Assembly (NCBI GenBank): GCA_037381085.1
Contig: JARRRD010000001.1
Coordinates: 1 to 64,000, forward strand
DNA: 64,000 bases
Direction: 5' to 3'
DNA from: JARRRD01 sp037381085
GTDB lineage: Bacteria; Nitrospirota; Thermodesulfovibrionia; Thermodesulfovibrionales; UBA6898
Under the pieces are notes generated by a model, which was not told the DNA's origin, ran no database searches, and was given only the letters and a program-made list of their open reading frames with translations. Position numbers and translations under genes: made by a program. The stretch's first letter is position 1, and each line of letters starts with the position of its first letter. Positions 40,912 to 49,455 of this stretch are shown one piece after another.

Positions 40912-43602
40912 ATGCAGAGCAGACTTTCACGCACGGAGATAGCCGTAATCGTAGCGATCGGCCTGATCGCGATGTTCCTGCCGAAGATTTTTTCTCTATA
41001 TGTCGATTGGCTCTGGTTCAGCGGCCTTCAGTTCAGGGAAATATTTGTAACCAAGGTAGTTGCCCAGGCCATTATTTCCCTTGCTGGATTCGCTGTCGGA
41101 TTTGTGATCCCTTATATAAGCATAGCTTTTGCGATAAGGGTCACAAAGAACAGGGTCGTGCCTCTGTCGGCCGCCTGGGACACCCCTCCTGTCCGGAGCA
41201 TACTCGAGCATCTTGGCAAACTGAAGTTTGTCATGCCGGCCCTGTTCGGTTTTATTTTCGCCTTGCTCTTTTATGAGAACTGGTTTACCTTTCTGTCCTG
41301 GCTGTATGCAGCACCGTTCGGACATTCCGACCCCCTTTTCCATAAAGACGTGTCGTTCTATCTTTTCACCCTCCCGGTCTTCGATATCATCTCCGACACT
41401 GCGCTTTTGCTGCTCGGTGTTTCTTTTGTGGCCGCCGGTGCTCTGTATCTCCTGAGGGGGGCGGTGTTTGTGGACCGAAACAGGGTTGCCATGGAAAGGG
41501 TACCGTCAGTCCATCTTTCCGTTATCGGAGCGCTGGTATTCGGCGTGCTTGCCTTCAATGCATATATCAATATGCACGAGATCCTCTTTTCATCGCACGG
41601 GCACGTAGCGGGCGCAACCTATGCTGATGTCCACGCGGTGATCCCTTTTCTCAAGGTGAAGATGATTGCCGCAGTGGTTGCCGGGATACTGGTCCTCGGC
41701 AATATATTCCTGAGAAAAAAATGGCTCGTCGTGGGGACCGTAGGAGCCTACGTTTTGCTGTCCTTCGTAGGGGGCTCCGTTTACCCGTCTATTCTGCAGA
41801 AGTTTGTGGTAGCTCCGAGCGAGCTCGAAATGGAAACTCCCTACATAAGATACACTATCGCGGCCACGAGAAAGGCGTTCGATCTCAACAAGGTTGAGGA
41901 AAAGGACATCTCCGGCGACATGACTCTAAGCGATGCCGATATCGATCATAACAGGGCCACAATCGACAATATCCGCCTATGGGACCGAAAACCGCTCCTG
42001 GATACATTCAGCCAGGTACAGGAGATACGCACTTACTACCAGTTCGTCTCCATCGACAACGACCGTTACATGATCGACGGAAAATACCGCCAGACTCTGC
42101 TTTCGCCGAGGGAGTTGTCGACAGAAAGCATACCGACCAGGAACTGGATCAACGAAGTGCTCACCTTTACACACGGATACGGCGTGACGCTGGGCCCGGT
42201 GAACCAGGTGACTCCCGAGGGGCTGCCGGTGCTGATGATAAAAGATATCCCTCCCGTGTCCACGGCAAAGAGCCTGCAGGTGAAGCGGCCTGAGATCTAT
42301 TTCGGCGAACTCGCAAGCGATTATGCAATAGTCGACACGAAGGCGAAGGAGTTCAACTACCCCTCGGGAGACAAGAACGTTTACGACACATATGCGGGGA
42401 AGGGAGGGGTACGGATCGGCTCGTACCTGAAGAAGTTGATTTTTGCCGAGTATTTCGGATCTCTCAAGATATTTCTGTCGAGCTATGTTACCCCCGACAG
42501 CAGGATCATGTTCAGAAGGAATATAACGAAAAGGGTGCAGGCGGTAATGCCCTTCCTTGTTTTCGACGGGGACCCTTACATGGTGATATCGAAGGACGGC
42601 GGCCTCTTCTGGATATACGACGCATACACGGTAAGCAACAGGTTCCCCTATTCGCAGCCTTTTTCAGGGATAAACTATATCAGGAATTCCGTGAAGGTGG
42701 CGATAAACGCCTATGACGGCAGCATGAACTTCTATATCGCGGACGAAAACGATCCGATCATACGTACAATCAGCAATATATTCCCGGGACTATTGAAGCC
42801 CCTTTCGGACATGCCCCCGGACCTGAGACGACATATTCGCTATCCCAAGGATATCTTCAGCATTCAGAGCGCGGTGTACACAACCTATCACATGCAAGAC
42901 CCCCAGAACTTCTACAACAAGGAAGACCAGTGGGAGATACCGGTCATGGGGAGACAGGGAGACCAGACGCAGATGGAGCCGTACTATACAATCATGAAGC
43001 TGCCGGAAGAAAAGAAGGAGGAGTTCATCCTTATGCTGCCCTTTAACCCGAAGAAGAAGGACAATCTTTCGGCCTGGATGGCCGCGCGGTGTGACGGTGA
43101 CAATTACGGAAAGCTCATTGTCTACCGCTTCCCAAAGGACAGGCTTGTCTACGGTCCAAAGCAGATCGTCGCGAGGATCAACCAGGAAACGAGTATATCA
43201 GAGCAGGTCTCTTTGTGGAACCAAAGAGGCTCCCAGGTAATCCAGGGCACCCTTTTGATTATCCCCATCGAGAATTCTCTGGTTTATGTCCAGCCGCTTT
43301 ATCTCCGGGCGGAAACAGGGAAGATACCGGAGCTGAAAAGGGTTATCGTCGCATATAAAAACCGCATAGCAATGGATGACACTCTCGATGGAGCCCTTGC
43401 AAAGATATTCGGTCAGTCGACCATGACCGAGGTTGAAGCACCTGTGTCGGCGACACAGGCTGCCGCACCTCAAGTGGATCTCCCGGCCCAGGCGAAAGAA
43501 CATTTTGAGCGTGCGATGAAGGCACAGCGTGAGGGCGACTGGGCGCTTTACGGTGAGGAGATTCAGAAGCTCGGAAAGATCATAGACCGGATGAAAAAGT
43601 AA
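40912..43602 (+). CDS. UPF0182 family large membrane protein
   Basis: 896 residues. The first 300 contain about seven membrane helices (start: EIAVIVAIGLIAMFLPKIFSL). The remainder is a long extracytoplasmic domain with family words such as DNIRLWDRKPLLDTFSQVQE, YYQFVSIDNDRYMIDGKYRQ and VSLWNQRGSQVIQGTLLIIP. A short coiled C-terminus (KAQREGDWALYGEEIQKLGK) is the usual ending. The family is widespread, and its function is unknown. It stands alone with its own promoter and terminator. Confidence 0.93.
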   Translation: MQSRLSRTEIAVIVAIGLIAMFLPKIFSLYVDWLWFSGLQFREIFVTKVVAQAIISLAGFAVGFVIPYISIAFAIRVTKNRVVPLSAAWDTPPVRSILEHLGKLKFVMPALFGFIFALLFYENWFTFLSWLYAAPFGHSDPLFHKDVSFYLFTLPVFDIISDTALLLLGVSFVAAGALYLLRGAVFVDRNRVAMERVPSVHLSVIGALVFGVLAFNAYINMHEILFSSHGHVAGATYADVHAVIPFLKVKMIAAVVAGILVLGNIFLRKKWLVVGTVGAYVLLSFVGGSVYPSILQKFVVAPSELEMETPYIRYTIAATRKAFDLNKVEEKDISGDMTLSDADIDHNRATIDNIRLWDRKPLLDTFSQVQEIRTYYQFVSIDNDRYMIDGKYRQTLLSPRELSTESIPTRNWINEVLTFTHGYGVTLGPVNQVTPEGLPVLMIKDIPPVSTAKSLQVKRPEIYFGELASDYAIVDTKAKEFNYPSGDKNVYDTYAGKGGVRIGSYLKKLIFAEYFGSLKIFLSSYVTPDSRIMFRRNITKRVQAVMPFLVFDGDPYMVISKDGGLFWIYDAYTVSNRFPYSQPFSGINYIRNSVKVAINAYDGSMNFYIADENDPIIRTISNIFPGLLKPLSDMPPDLRRHIRYPKDIFSIQSAVYTTYHMQDPQNFYNKEDQWEIPVMGRQGDQTQMEPYYTIMKLPEEKKEEFILMLPFNPKKKDNLSAWMAARCDGDNYGKLIVYRFPKDRLVYGPKQIVARINQETSISEQVSLWNQRGSQVIQGTLLIIPIENSLVYVQPLYLRAETGKIPELKRVIVAYKNRIAMDDTLDGALAKIFGQSTMTEVEAPVSATQAAAPQVDLPAQAKEHFERAMKAQREGDWALYGEEIQKLGKIIDRMKK

Positions 43603-43622
43603 AGTTATACGGCTAGTTAGCG

Positions 43623-43644
43623 CCTGTTTATACAGGTCTTTTTA
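43623..43644 (+). terminator. Intrinsic terminator after the UPF0182 gene
   Basis: CCTGT-TTAT-ACAGG hairpin followed at once by TCTTTTT. The stem is only 5 bp but the T-run is well placed. Confidence 0.55.
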
Positions 43645-43654
43645 AGTCCTTTCC

Positions 43655-43866
43655 ATCATTCCGGCTTGCCCGGAATCTTTCCGAAGGCTTTACAGAAGGG
43701 GTCCAGCGCATTGGGCTATCTATGGACGGACGTTAGTCCCTTTTCCGTCATTCTTAGTCGGGCCTGCCTGCCGGCAGGCATCCAGTCTGTTTGAAAACGT
43801 GGATTTCCGACTACTACCTCGGGAATGACGAATTTGAAATGGAGGTCTTTTTGCAACGTTGGGGTA
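43655..43866. repeat. Cluster of family B-like palindromic repeats
   Basis: ATTCCGGCTTGCCCGGAATC at 43658, then a second unit from GTCATTCTTAGTCGG with the palindrome CCTGCCTGCCGGCAGGCA (43763-43780) and GGGAATGACGAA, ending TTTTTGCAACGTTGGGGT, which resembles the family A terminus. It fills the gap to dedA. Confidence 0.55.
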
Positions 43867-43890
43867 AAGTTGACCTCCGCTGCCGGGAGA

Positions 43891-44535
43891 TTACTGGGCG
43901 AGGCGGTAGCGGTGCCTAAGGTACTCGATCACACCGGGCAGGACCGAGATCAGGATGATGGCAAGTATAGCGATAGAAAAGTTGTTTCTCACCAGAGGAA
44001 TATTGCCGAAATAGTAGCCCGAAAAAAGGAACAGGCCCACCCAGGCAATGCCCGCAGTAACGTTATAGAAGGTAAAGCGCCAGTGGGTCATGAATCCGAC
44101 GCCTGCGACAAAGGGAGCGAAGGTGCGGATAATGGGGATAAACCTCGCTATAATGATAGTTTTCCCGCCGTGTTTCTCAAAAAAACGATGCGTCCTGTCG
44201 AGGTATTCCCTGTTCAGGAAACGGACATTCTTCTTGTGGAAGACCTTCGGTCCGACGCGGTATCCTATCCAGTAATTGACGGTATTTCCGCCGATGGCAG
44301 CCAGACTTAAGAGGGGAAAAAGCCATTCAACCTCCATGGCCCCGATGGCGGCGAATGTACCCGCCGCGAAAAGGAGGGAATCGCCCGGGAGAAAAGGGGT
44401 CACCACGAGGCCCGTTTCGCAGAAAATGATCAGAAAAAGTATGAGGTACGTCCACGCACCGTAATTCTGTATGACAACGCTCAGGTGCCTGTCGAGATGC
44501 AGAAAAATATCTATGAGACTATGCAGTATTTCCAA
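43891..44535 (-). CDS. DedA family membrane protein
   Basis: 214 residues. Family pattern: LFLIIFCETGLVVTPFLPGD near residue 35, NYWIGYRVGPKVF near 90, and FFEKHGGKTIIIARFIPIIR followed by FAPFVAGVGFM. The re-entrant loops and membrane helices are those of the DedA/VTT superfamily. Members flip undecaprenyl phosphate or phospholipids across the inner membrane. No neighbour narrows the role. Confidence 0.93.
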   Translation of the reverse strand: MEILHSLIDIFLHLDRHLSVVIQNYGAWTYLILFLIIFCETGLVVTPFLPGDSLLFAAGTFAAIGAMEVEWLFPLLSLAAIGGNTVNYWIGYRVGPKVFHKKNVRFLNREYLDRTHRFFEKHGGKTIIIARFIPIIRTFAPFVAGVGFMTHWRFTFYNVTAGIAWVGLFLFSGYYFGNIPLVRNNFSIAILAIILISVLPGVIEYLRHRYRLAQ

Positions 44536-44778
44536 TTTTACACTGGAGGAAGGCGCCTCTCGAAACGAGTTCGGCCCCGCCTGTCACAAGTTTGTATTAG
44601 TATAACATTGCTACCCGGATAGGGGTGTGGCTGCGGAAGAGAAAAGCATATTCTGCAATTACCTGTCCGCAGGGGACGTCACAGGGAGATTGCGGGATGT
44701 TCCAGCCCACATTATCCATAAACTTCAGGCATGACACGATGGAACAAGGCGTGACAGAGGCCCCTCCCGCGGATTCTC

Positions 44779-44807
44779 TTTAAATTATCTGCTGTTTAAA
44801 GTAGAAT
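44779..44807 (+). promoter_or_regulatory. Possible sigma70 promoter for thrC
   Basis: TTTAAA (44779-44784), a 17-base spacer and TAGAAT (44802-44807), about 45 bases before the start. The rest of the 44536-44853 gap holds only a weak 35-codon frame that I do not call. Confidence 0.4.
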
Positions 44808-44853
44808 AGTGATTTAAAATAATAATGGTACATAGTTTCCGGGAGGTAGCTGT

Positions 44854-46095
44854 ATGGGACATATAAAGGCGCTTAAGTGCAGGGAATGCGGAAGGGAATA
44901 TCCGGTTGAGCCCGTCTATGTCTGCGAATTCTGTTTCGGACCGCTCGAAGTCTCCTATGATTATGAAAGTATAGCGAAGGCTTTGAACAGAGAAGAAATC
45001 GCGAGACGGGGGAAGAACCTTTGGAGATACAGGGAGCTTCTGCCGATAGACGGTAAGCCGCAGGTGGGCCTGAATTCCGGATTTACTCCGCTTCTGAAGG
45101 CGGGAAACCTCGCAAAAGCCCTTGGAGTGGAAGAGCTTTACATCAAGGATGATACGGTTGTCCATCCAACCCTGTCTTTTAAGGACAGGGTTGTCTCAGT
45201 AGCTCTCACCAAGGCCAGAGAGTTCGGATTCGACACCGTCGCCTGCGCCTCTACGGGCAATCTGGCACACTCCGTCTCCGCTCAAGGTGCGAAGGGAGGG
45301 TTCAACCGGTTCATCTTCATCCCCGCGACCCTCGAGGCGAGCAAGATAATAGCGTCTCTGGTGTACGAGCCCAACCTTATCGCCGTCGACGGGAATTATG
45401 ATGACGTCAACAGGCTTTGCAGCGAGGTGGCCAACAAATACCGGTGGGCTTTTGTAAACATCAACATCCGGCCCTTTTACGCTGAAGGCTCCAAGACGCT
45501 GGGCTTTGAGATCATAGAACAGCTCGGCTGGAAGGCCCCCGACAACGTAGTAGTTCCCTGCGCCAGTGGTTCTCTCCTTACCAAGGTATGGAAGAGTTTC
45601 AAGGAACTCGAACAGATCGGCATCCTGAAGGACCTCAACACCAAGGTTTTTGCAGCCCAGGCAACGGGGTGCAGTCCGATCGCGACAGCGGTAAAAAATG
45701 ACACGGACGTTATCCGGCCGGTGAAACCTGATACGGTTGCGAAATCGCTTGCTATCGGCAATCCCGCCGACGGTTACTATGCAACGCAGGTGGTAAAGGA
45801 AACCGGCGGTTACGCGGAGGACGTAAGCGACAGGGAGATCGTGGATGCGATCAAACTCCTTGCCCGCACCGAAGGAGTATTTGCCGAGACGGCCGGCGGC
45901 GTCACTCTGGCCTGCACGAAGAAACTGATCGAGACGGGAAAGATAGAGAAGGACAAGACAACCGTTATCTGTATAACGGGAAACGGCTTGAAGACCCAGG
46001 AGGCGCTGCAGGGGCATACCCGGTCGCCTCATTATATAAAACCGAACCTGGCCTCTTTCGAAGAGGTCCTTGATAACATCAGTAAAGGTCGATGA
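44854..46095 (+). CDS. thrC: Threonine synthase
   Basis: 413 residues. PLP enzyme converting O-phosphohomoserine to threonine. The N-terminal zinc-ribbon-like CRECGREYPVEPVYVCEFC is common in this subgroup. The PLP lysine is in HPTLSFKDRVVSVAL (SFKDR), with the STGNLAHSVSAQG phosphate/substrate loop. GGGAGG precedes the ATG. It leads a rightward run with ThiS/MoaD-like, NIL, homoserine-kinase-like and lysC genes. Confidence 0.95.
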   Translation: MGHIKALKCRECGREYPVEPVYVCEFCFGPLEVSYDYESIAKALNREEIARRGKNLWRYRELLPIDGKPQVGLNSGFTPLLKAGNLAKALGVEELYIKDDTVVHPTLSFKDRVVSVALTKAREFGFDTVACASTGNLAHSVSAQGAKGGFNRFIFIPATLEASKIIASLVYEPNLIAVDGNYDDVNRLCSEVANKYRWAFVNINIRPFYAEGSKTLGFEIIEQLGWKAPDNVVVPCASGSLLTKVWKSFKELEQIGILKDLNTKVFAAQATGCSPIATAVKNDTDVIRPVKPDTVAKSLAIGNPADGYYATQVVKETGGYAEDVSDREIVDAIKLLARTEGVFAETAGGVTLACTKKLIETGKIEKDKTTVICITGNGLKTQEALQGHTRSPHYIKPNLASFEEVLDNISKGR

Positions 46096-46129
46096 CCTGA
46101 GCGGTCTGCGACTGCAAGGAGGAAGATAA

Positions 46130-46408
46130 ATGGGTGTAAAGGTAAGAATTCCGACACCGCTTCAGCGGCTGACACAGGGCAAAGAAGAGGTCGAGGGCAA
46201 GGCCGGAACCGTGATGGAACTGATAAACGATCTTGAAGGGAAATATCCCGGGATCGCGGAACGGATATCCGAAAACGGAAAGGTCAGGAGGTTCGTCAAC
46301 ATCTATCTCAACGATGAGGACATAAGGTTCCTTAATGCGGAAGAGACGGCCGTGAAGGACGGGGATGAAGTGTCAATCGTGCCGGCGATCGCCGGTGGAG
46401 GAAGATAG
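46130..46408 (+). CDS. ThiS/MoaD-family ubiquitin-like sulfur carrier
   Basis: 92 residues ending VPAIAGGGR. The beta-grasp pattern is visible (KVRIPTPLQRLTQGKEEVEG, VNIYLNDEDIRFL, VKDGDEVSIVPAIAGG). The GG near the end is the site that is thiocarboxylated in ThiS and MoaD, but one Gly and Arg follow it, so a processing step (as in some CysO/ThiS-like carriers) may be required. It is placed between threonine synthase and a NIL protein, suggesting amino acid sulfur chemistry rather than molybdopterin. AAGGAGG precedes the start. Confidence 0.85.
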   Translation: MGVKVRIPTPLQRLTQGKEEVEGKAGTVMELINDLEGKYPGIAERISENGKVRRFVNIYLNDEDIRFLNAEETAVKDGDEVSIVPAIAGGGR

Positions 46409-46416
46409 GAGGAGTG

Positions 46417-46653
46417 ATGAAGAAGAGGGTGAAACTGACGTTTCCGCAGCACCTCATCAAGGAACCGGTGGTGTTCATGATGGCAAAACAGTTCAATGTG
46501 ATGCCGAATATAAGAAGAGCACGGGTCACGGAAACAGTCGGGGAAATGATCCTGGAACTTGAAGGCGACGACAAGGATCTTGACAAGGGCATTGATTGGC
46601 TGAGGGGGAAAGGGATTCAGGTAGAGGCGGTTGAGGGAGACATTGTCCAGTAG
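46417..46653 (+). CDS. NIL domain protein
   Basis: 78 residues from ATG at 46417 (GTG 46414 is too close to the AGGAGG). KKRVKLTFPQHLIKEPVVFM, VMPNIRRARVTETVG and GMILELEGDDKDL-type segments match the NIL domain found at the C-terminus of MetN and in stand-alone proteins linked with methionine and homocysteine synthesis. It starts 8 bases after the sulfur-carrier gene. Confidence 0.8.
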   Translation: MKKRVKLTFPQHLIKEPVVFMMAKQFNVMPNIRRARVTETVGEMILELEGDDKDLDKGIDWLRGKGIQVEAVEGDIVQ

Positions 46654-46718
46654 GGATGACGGGCAGCGGTGAAGAGGATATTTTTTCGGAACTTGCCACT
46701 CCTATGGGATTTTAGGCT

Positions 46719-47939
46719 ATGAAATACGTTGTGATTATCGGTGACGGCATGGCTGACAGGCCGATAAATGAACTGGGCGGGAAGACGCCTTTGCAGAAGG
46801 CTTCGACTCCCAATATGGACAGTATGTCCGTATCGGGGAATCCCGGCAGGGTAAGGACCATTCCCATGGGAATGCACCCTGGATCGGACGTTGCCAACCT
46901 CAGCATTCTAGGCTACGACCCTCAGCTCTATTATACCGGCCGGGCTCCCCTTGAGGCGGCGAGTATAGGGGTGTCGCTTTCCGGAAATGATGTGGCATTC
47001 CGGTGCAATCTCGTTACTCTCAGGTTTGGCGATGACGGGAGCAGCGCCGTTATGGAGGATTACAGCAGTGGCCATATCTCGACTGAGGAGGCCCGGGAAC
47101 TCATACGCGATCTCGACAGGAGACTTGGAACGGAAGCCATCAGGTTTTATCCTGGCGTAAGTTACCGCCATCTCATGATCTGGTCCGGGGGTCCCCCTGA
47201 TGTCCAATGCGTACCGCCTCATGACATAATCGGGAGGGACATCGCCGATTATCTCCCTGCGGGCGAGGGCGAGAACGTCCTGCGGAAGCTGATGAATGAC
47301 TCCGTTGCAATCCTTGGCGGCCATCCGGTTAATATCAGGCGCGCAGAGAACGGCAATAACCCCGGCAACAGTGTATGGTTCTGGGGACAGGGCAGGAAGC
47401 CAGCGTTGCCGACCTTCCGGGAGAAATATTCTCTGAGCGGTGCACTGATTTCCGCCGTCGATCTGACGAGGGGGTTGGGCATTTATGCGGGCTTTGAAAT
47501 ATTAAAGGTGCCCGGCATTACCGGCTATCTCGACACGAACTACAGAGGGAAGGCCGAAGCGGCGCTGAAGGCCCTGAAAAGTACGGACTTTGTGTATATA
47601 CACGTCGAGGCCCCCGACGAAGCGGGGCATTCCGGCAATTGCAACGACAAGATACGCGCCATAGAAGACTTTGATTCTTTTGTGGTCGGTCCTGTCATGG
47701 CAGGGATGAAAGAATTCGGGGAGTACAGGGTATTACTTCTTCCGGACCATCCGACACCGCTCGAACTGAGAACCCATACTGCGGACCCTGTACCCTTTGT
47801 GCTGTTCGACAGCAACAGCCTGCAGAGGAATGAAGGTCTGACTTTTGACGAAACAATGGCTGACAGGGACGGCATTCTGATCTTTGAAAAAGGGCATACC
47901 TTGATGGATTATTTCATTAGAGGCGAAGCGTCTTTTTAG
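46719..47939 (+). CDS. Cofactor-independent phosphoglycerate mutase family, probable homoserine kinase
   Basis: 406 residues of the alkaline-phosphatase-like superfamily. YVVIIGDGMADRPINELGGK holds the first metal ligand, MGMHPGSDVANLSILGYDP the nucleophile serine, and VEAPDEAGHSGN and LLLPDHPTPLELRTHT the remaining metal ligands. The subgroup (ApgM-related) has been proposed to act as homoserine kinase in organisms lacking ThrB. Its place between thrC and lysC supports that role over glycolysis. Experimental proof is not visible here. Confidence 0.85.
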   Translation: MKYVVIIGDGMADRPINELGGKTPLQKASTPNMDSMSVSGNPGRVRTIPMGMHPGSDVANLSILGYDPQLYYTGRAPLEAASIGVSLSGNDVAFRCNLVTLRFGDDGSSAVMEDYSSGHISTEEARELIRDLDRRLGTEAIRFYPGVSYRHLMIWSGGPPDVQCVPPHDIIGRDIADYLPAGEGENVLRKLMNDSVAILGGHPVNIRRAENGNNPGNSVWFWGQGRKPALPTFREKYSLSGALISAVDLTRGLGIYAGFEILKVPGITGYLDTNYRGKAEAALKALKSTDFVYIHVEAPDEAGHSGNCNDKIRAIEDFDSFVVGPVMAGMKEFGEYRVLLLPDHPTPLELRTHTADPVPFVLFDSNSLQRNEGLTFDETMADRDGILIFEKGHTLMDYFIRGEASF

Positions 47940-48038
47940 TCGTCTAGGACTTGGTGCGGCAAAAGAAAAGTGAAAATAGTGAAAATATGTTTGGTCCCGG
48001 CTTTGCCGGGTCAGGAGTGCTGAGGAGGTTTTCTGTTC

Positions 48039-49256
48039 ATGCTGATTGTTCAGAAATACGGAGGAACGTCCGTTGCCAATGTGGAGAGGATTAAAGCGGT
48101 TGCCGAGCGGGTCACAAAGACTGCCGAAAAAGGGAACGGCGTGGTGGTTGTCGTTTCCGCGATGGCAGGCGAAACGGACAAACTGATCGAGCTTGCCTGT
48201 AAGATATCTCCGTCCCCGGGTGACAGGGAGATGGATATGCTCCTGTCATCCGGCGAGCGCGTTACCAGTGCCCTCACCGCAATGGCTATCGAGGCCCGGG
48301 GATATCCTGCGAAGGCCCTGACCGGTCGTCAGGCGGGCATCATAACCAACAAGGTCCACACCAGGGCGAAGATCGAAAAAATATCGGGTGACAGGATCAG
48401 GAAGGCGCTGGCCGACGGCAAGATAGTGGTCATTGCGGGTTTTCAGGGAGTCACGGAAGGAGAGGCCGACGTGACCACCCTGGGCCGGGGCGGTTCGGAC
48501 CTTTCGGCGGTCGCCATAGCAGCCGCAGTCGAAGCCGACCTCTGCGAAATCTATACGGATGTCGATGGTGTATACACGACAGACCCGAATATCGTTGCCG
48601 AGGCGCGTAAGCTCGATAAGATTTCTTATGAAGAGATGCTGGAACTGGCAAGTCTCGGGGCAAAGGTTCTCCAGACGAGGTCGGTTGAATTCGCGAAGAA
48701 ATACAATGTCCCTATTGTCGTGAGGTCGAGTTTTAATGATAACGCCGGTACTCTCGTAGCGGAGGAGGATAAGGACATGGAAAATGTTGTTGTATCGGGT
48801 ATTGCCTATGATAAGAACCAGGCGAAGATTACCGTCGTGAAGGTCCCCGACAAGCCTGGAATAGCAGCAAGATTGTTTGAAGCCATCGCTTCCGCAAATA
48901 TTGTGGTCGACATGATAGTACAGAATATCAGCAGCGACGGAAAGTCTGCGGACATTTCCTTTACCGTTGCGAAAACGGACTCGAAGAAGGCGCTGGCAGT
49001 GACGGAGACGATTGCGAAGGAGTTGGGGGCCGGGCGGGTCGACATGAGGGACGATATCAGCAAGGTCTCTGTCGTCGGCGTCGGCATGAGGACCCATTCC
49101 GGCGTTGCAGCGCGCATGTTTGAGACGCTTGCGGGGCATAACATCAACATAATCATGATAAGCACATCGGAGATAAAGGTATCGTGCATTATAGACCTTA
49201 AGTTCACTGAACTGGCCGTGAGGGTACTGCATGAAATTTTCGGCCTGTCGGGTTAA
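48039..49256 (+). CDS. lysC: Aspartate kinase
   Basis: 405 residues. First step of the aspartate pathway. Catalytic domain: LIVQKYGGTSVANVERIKAV at the N-terminus, TTLGRGGSDLSAVAIAAA near residue 150, YTDVDGVYTTDPNIV near 180. Two ACT domains follow (about residues 265-400), so feedback by lysine or threonine is likely. GGAGG lies before the ATG. Confidence 0.97.
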   Translation: MLIVQKYGGTSVANVERIKAVAERVTKTAEKGNGVVVVVSAMAGETDKLIELACKISPSPGDREMDMLLSSGERVTSALTAMAIEARGYPAKALTGRQAGIITNKVHTRAKIEKISGDRIRKALADGKIVVIAGFQGVTEGEADVTTLGRGGSDLSAVAIAAAVEADLCEIYTDVDGVYTTDPNIVAEARKLDKISYEEMLELASLGAKVLQTRSVEFAKKYNVPIVVRSSFNDNAGTLVAEEDKDMENVVVSGIAYDKNQAKITVVKVPDKPGIAARLFEAIASANIVVDMIVQNISSDGKSADISFTVAKTDSKKALAVTETIAKELGAGRVDMRDDISKVSVVGVGMRTHSGVAARMFETLAGHNINIIMISTSEIKVSCIIDLKFTELAVRVLHEIFGLSG

Positions 49257-49327
49257 CAGACGTAAATACATGACGACATAAGGCCGCGCAGTTTGTCAGT
49301 CCTGCTTGACCGGAATCTTTCCGCAAG

Positions 49328-49410
49328 AATCCCTCCTGACCTCCCTTTGCTCCTCTCTGGCAAAGAGGCCTGTCTGCCGGTAGGCAGGGGTGAGGGTAGA
49401 TTTTCCTGCT
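49328..49410. repeat. Repeat family D, copy with palindrome insert
   Basis: AATCCCTCCTGACCTCCCTTTG ... GGCAAAGAGG followed by CCTGTCTGCCGGTAGGCAGG (49369-49388) and GGTGAGGGTAGATTTT. The insert is the same module seen at 17522, 20802, 23910 and 43763. A family B hairpin arm precedes it at 49293. Confidence 0.5.
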
Positions 49411-49455
49411 GACGGGCATTCCATTATGACGATCCCAAATATGTATAATAGAGCT

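Noticed and set aside
44627..44734. A 35-codon frame with GTG start and AGGGG upstream, between dedA and thrC
   Set aside because: Short, no recognisable similarity, and no conservation evidence. It might be a gene remnant but cannot be supported.
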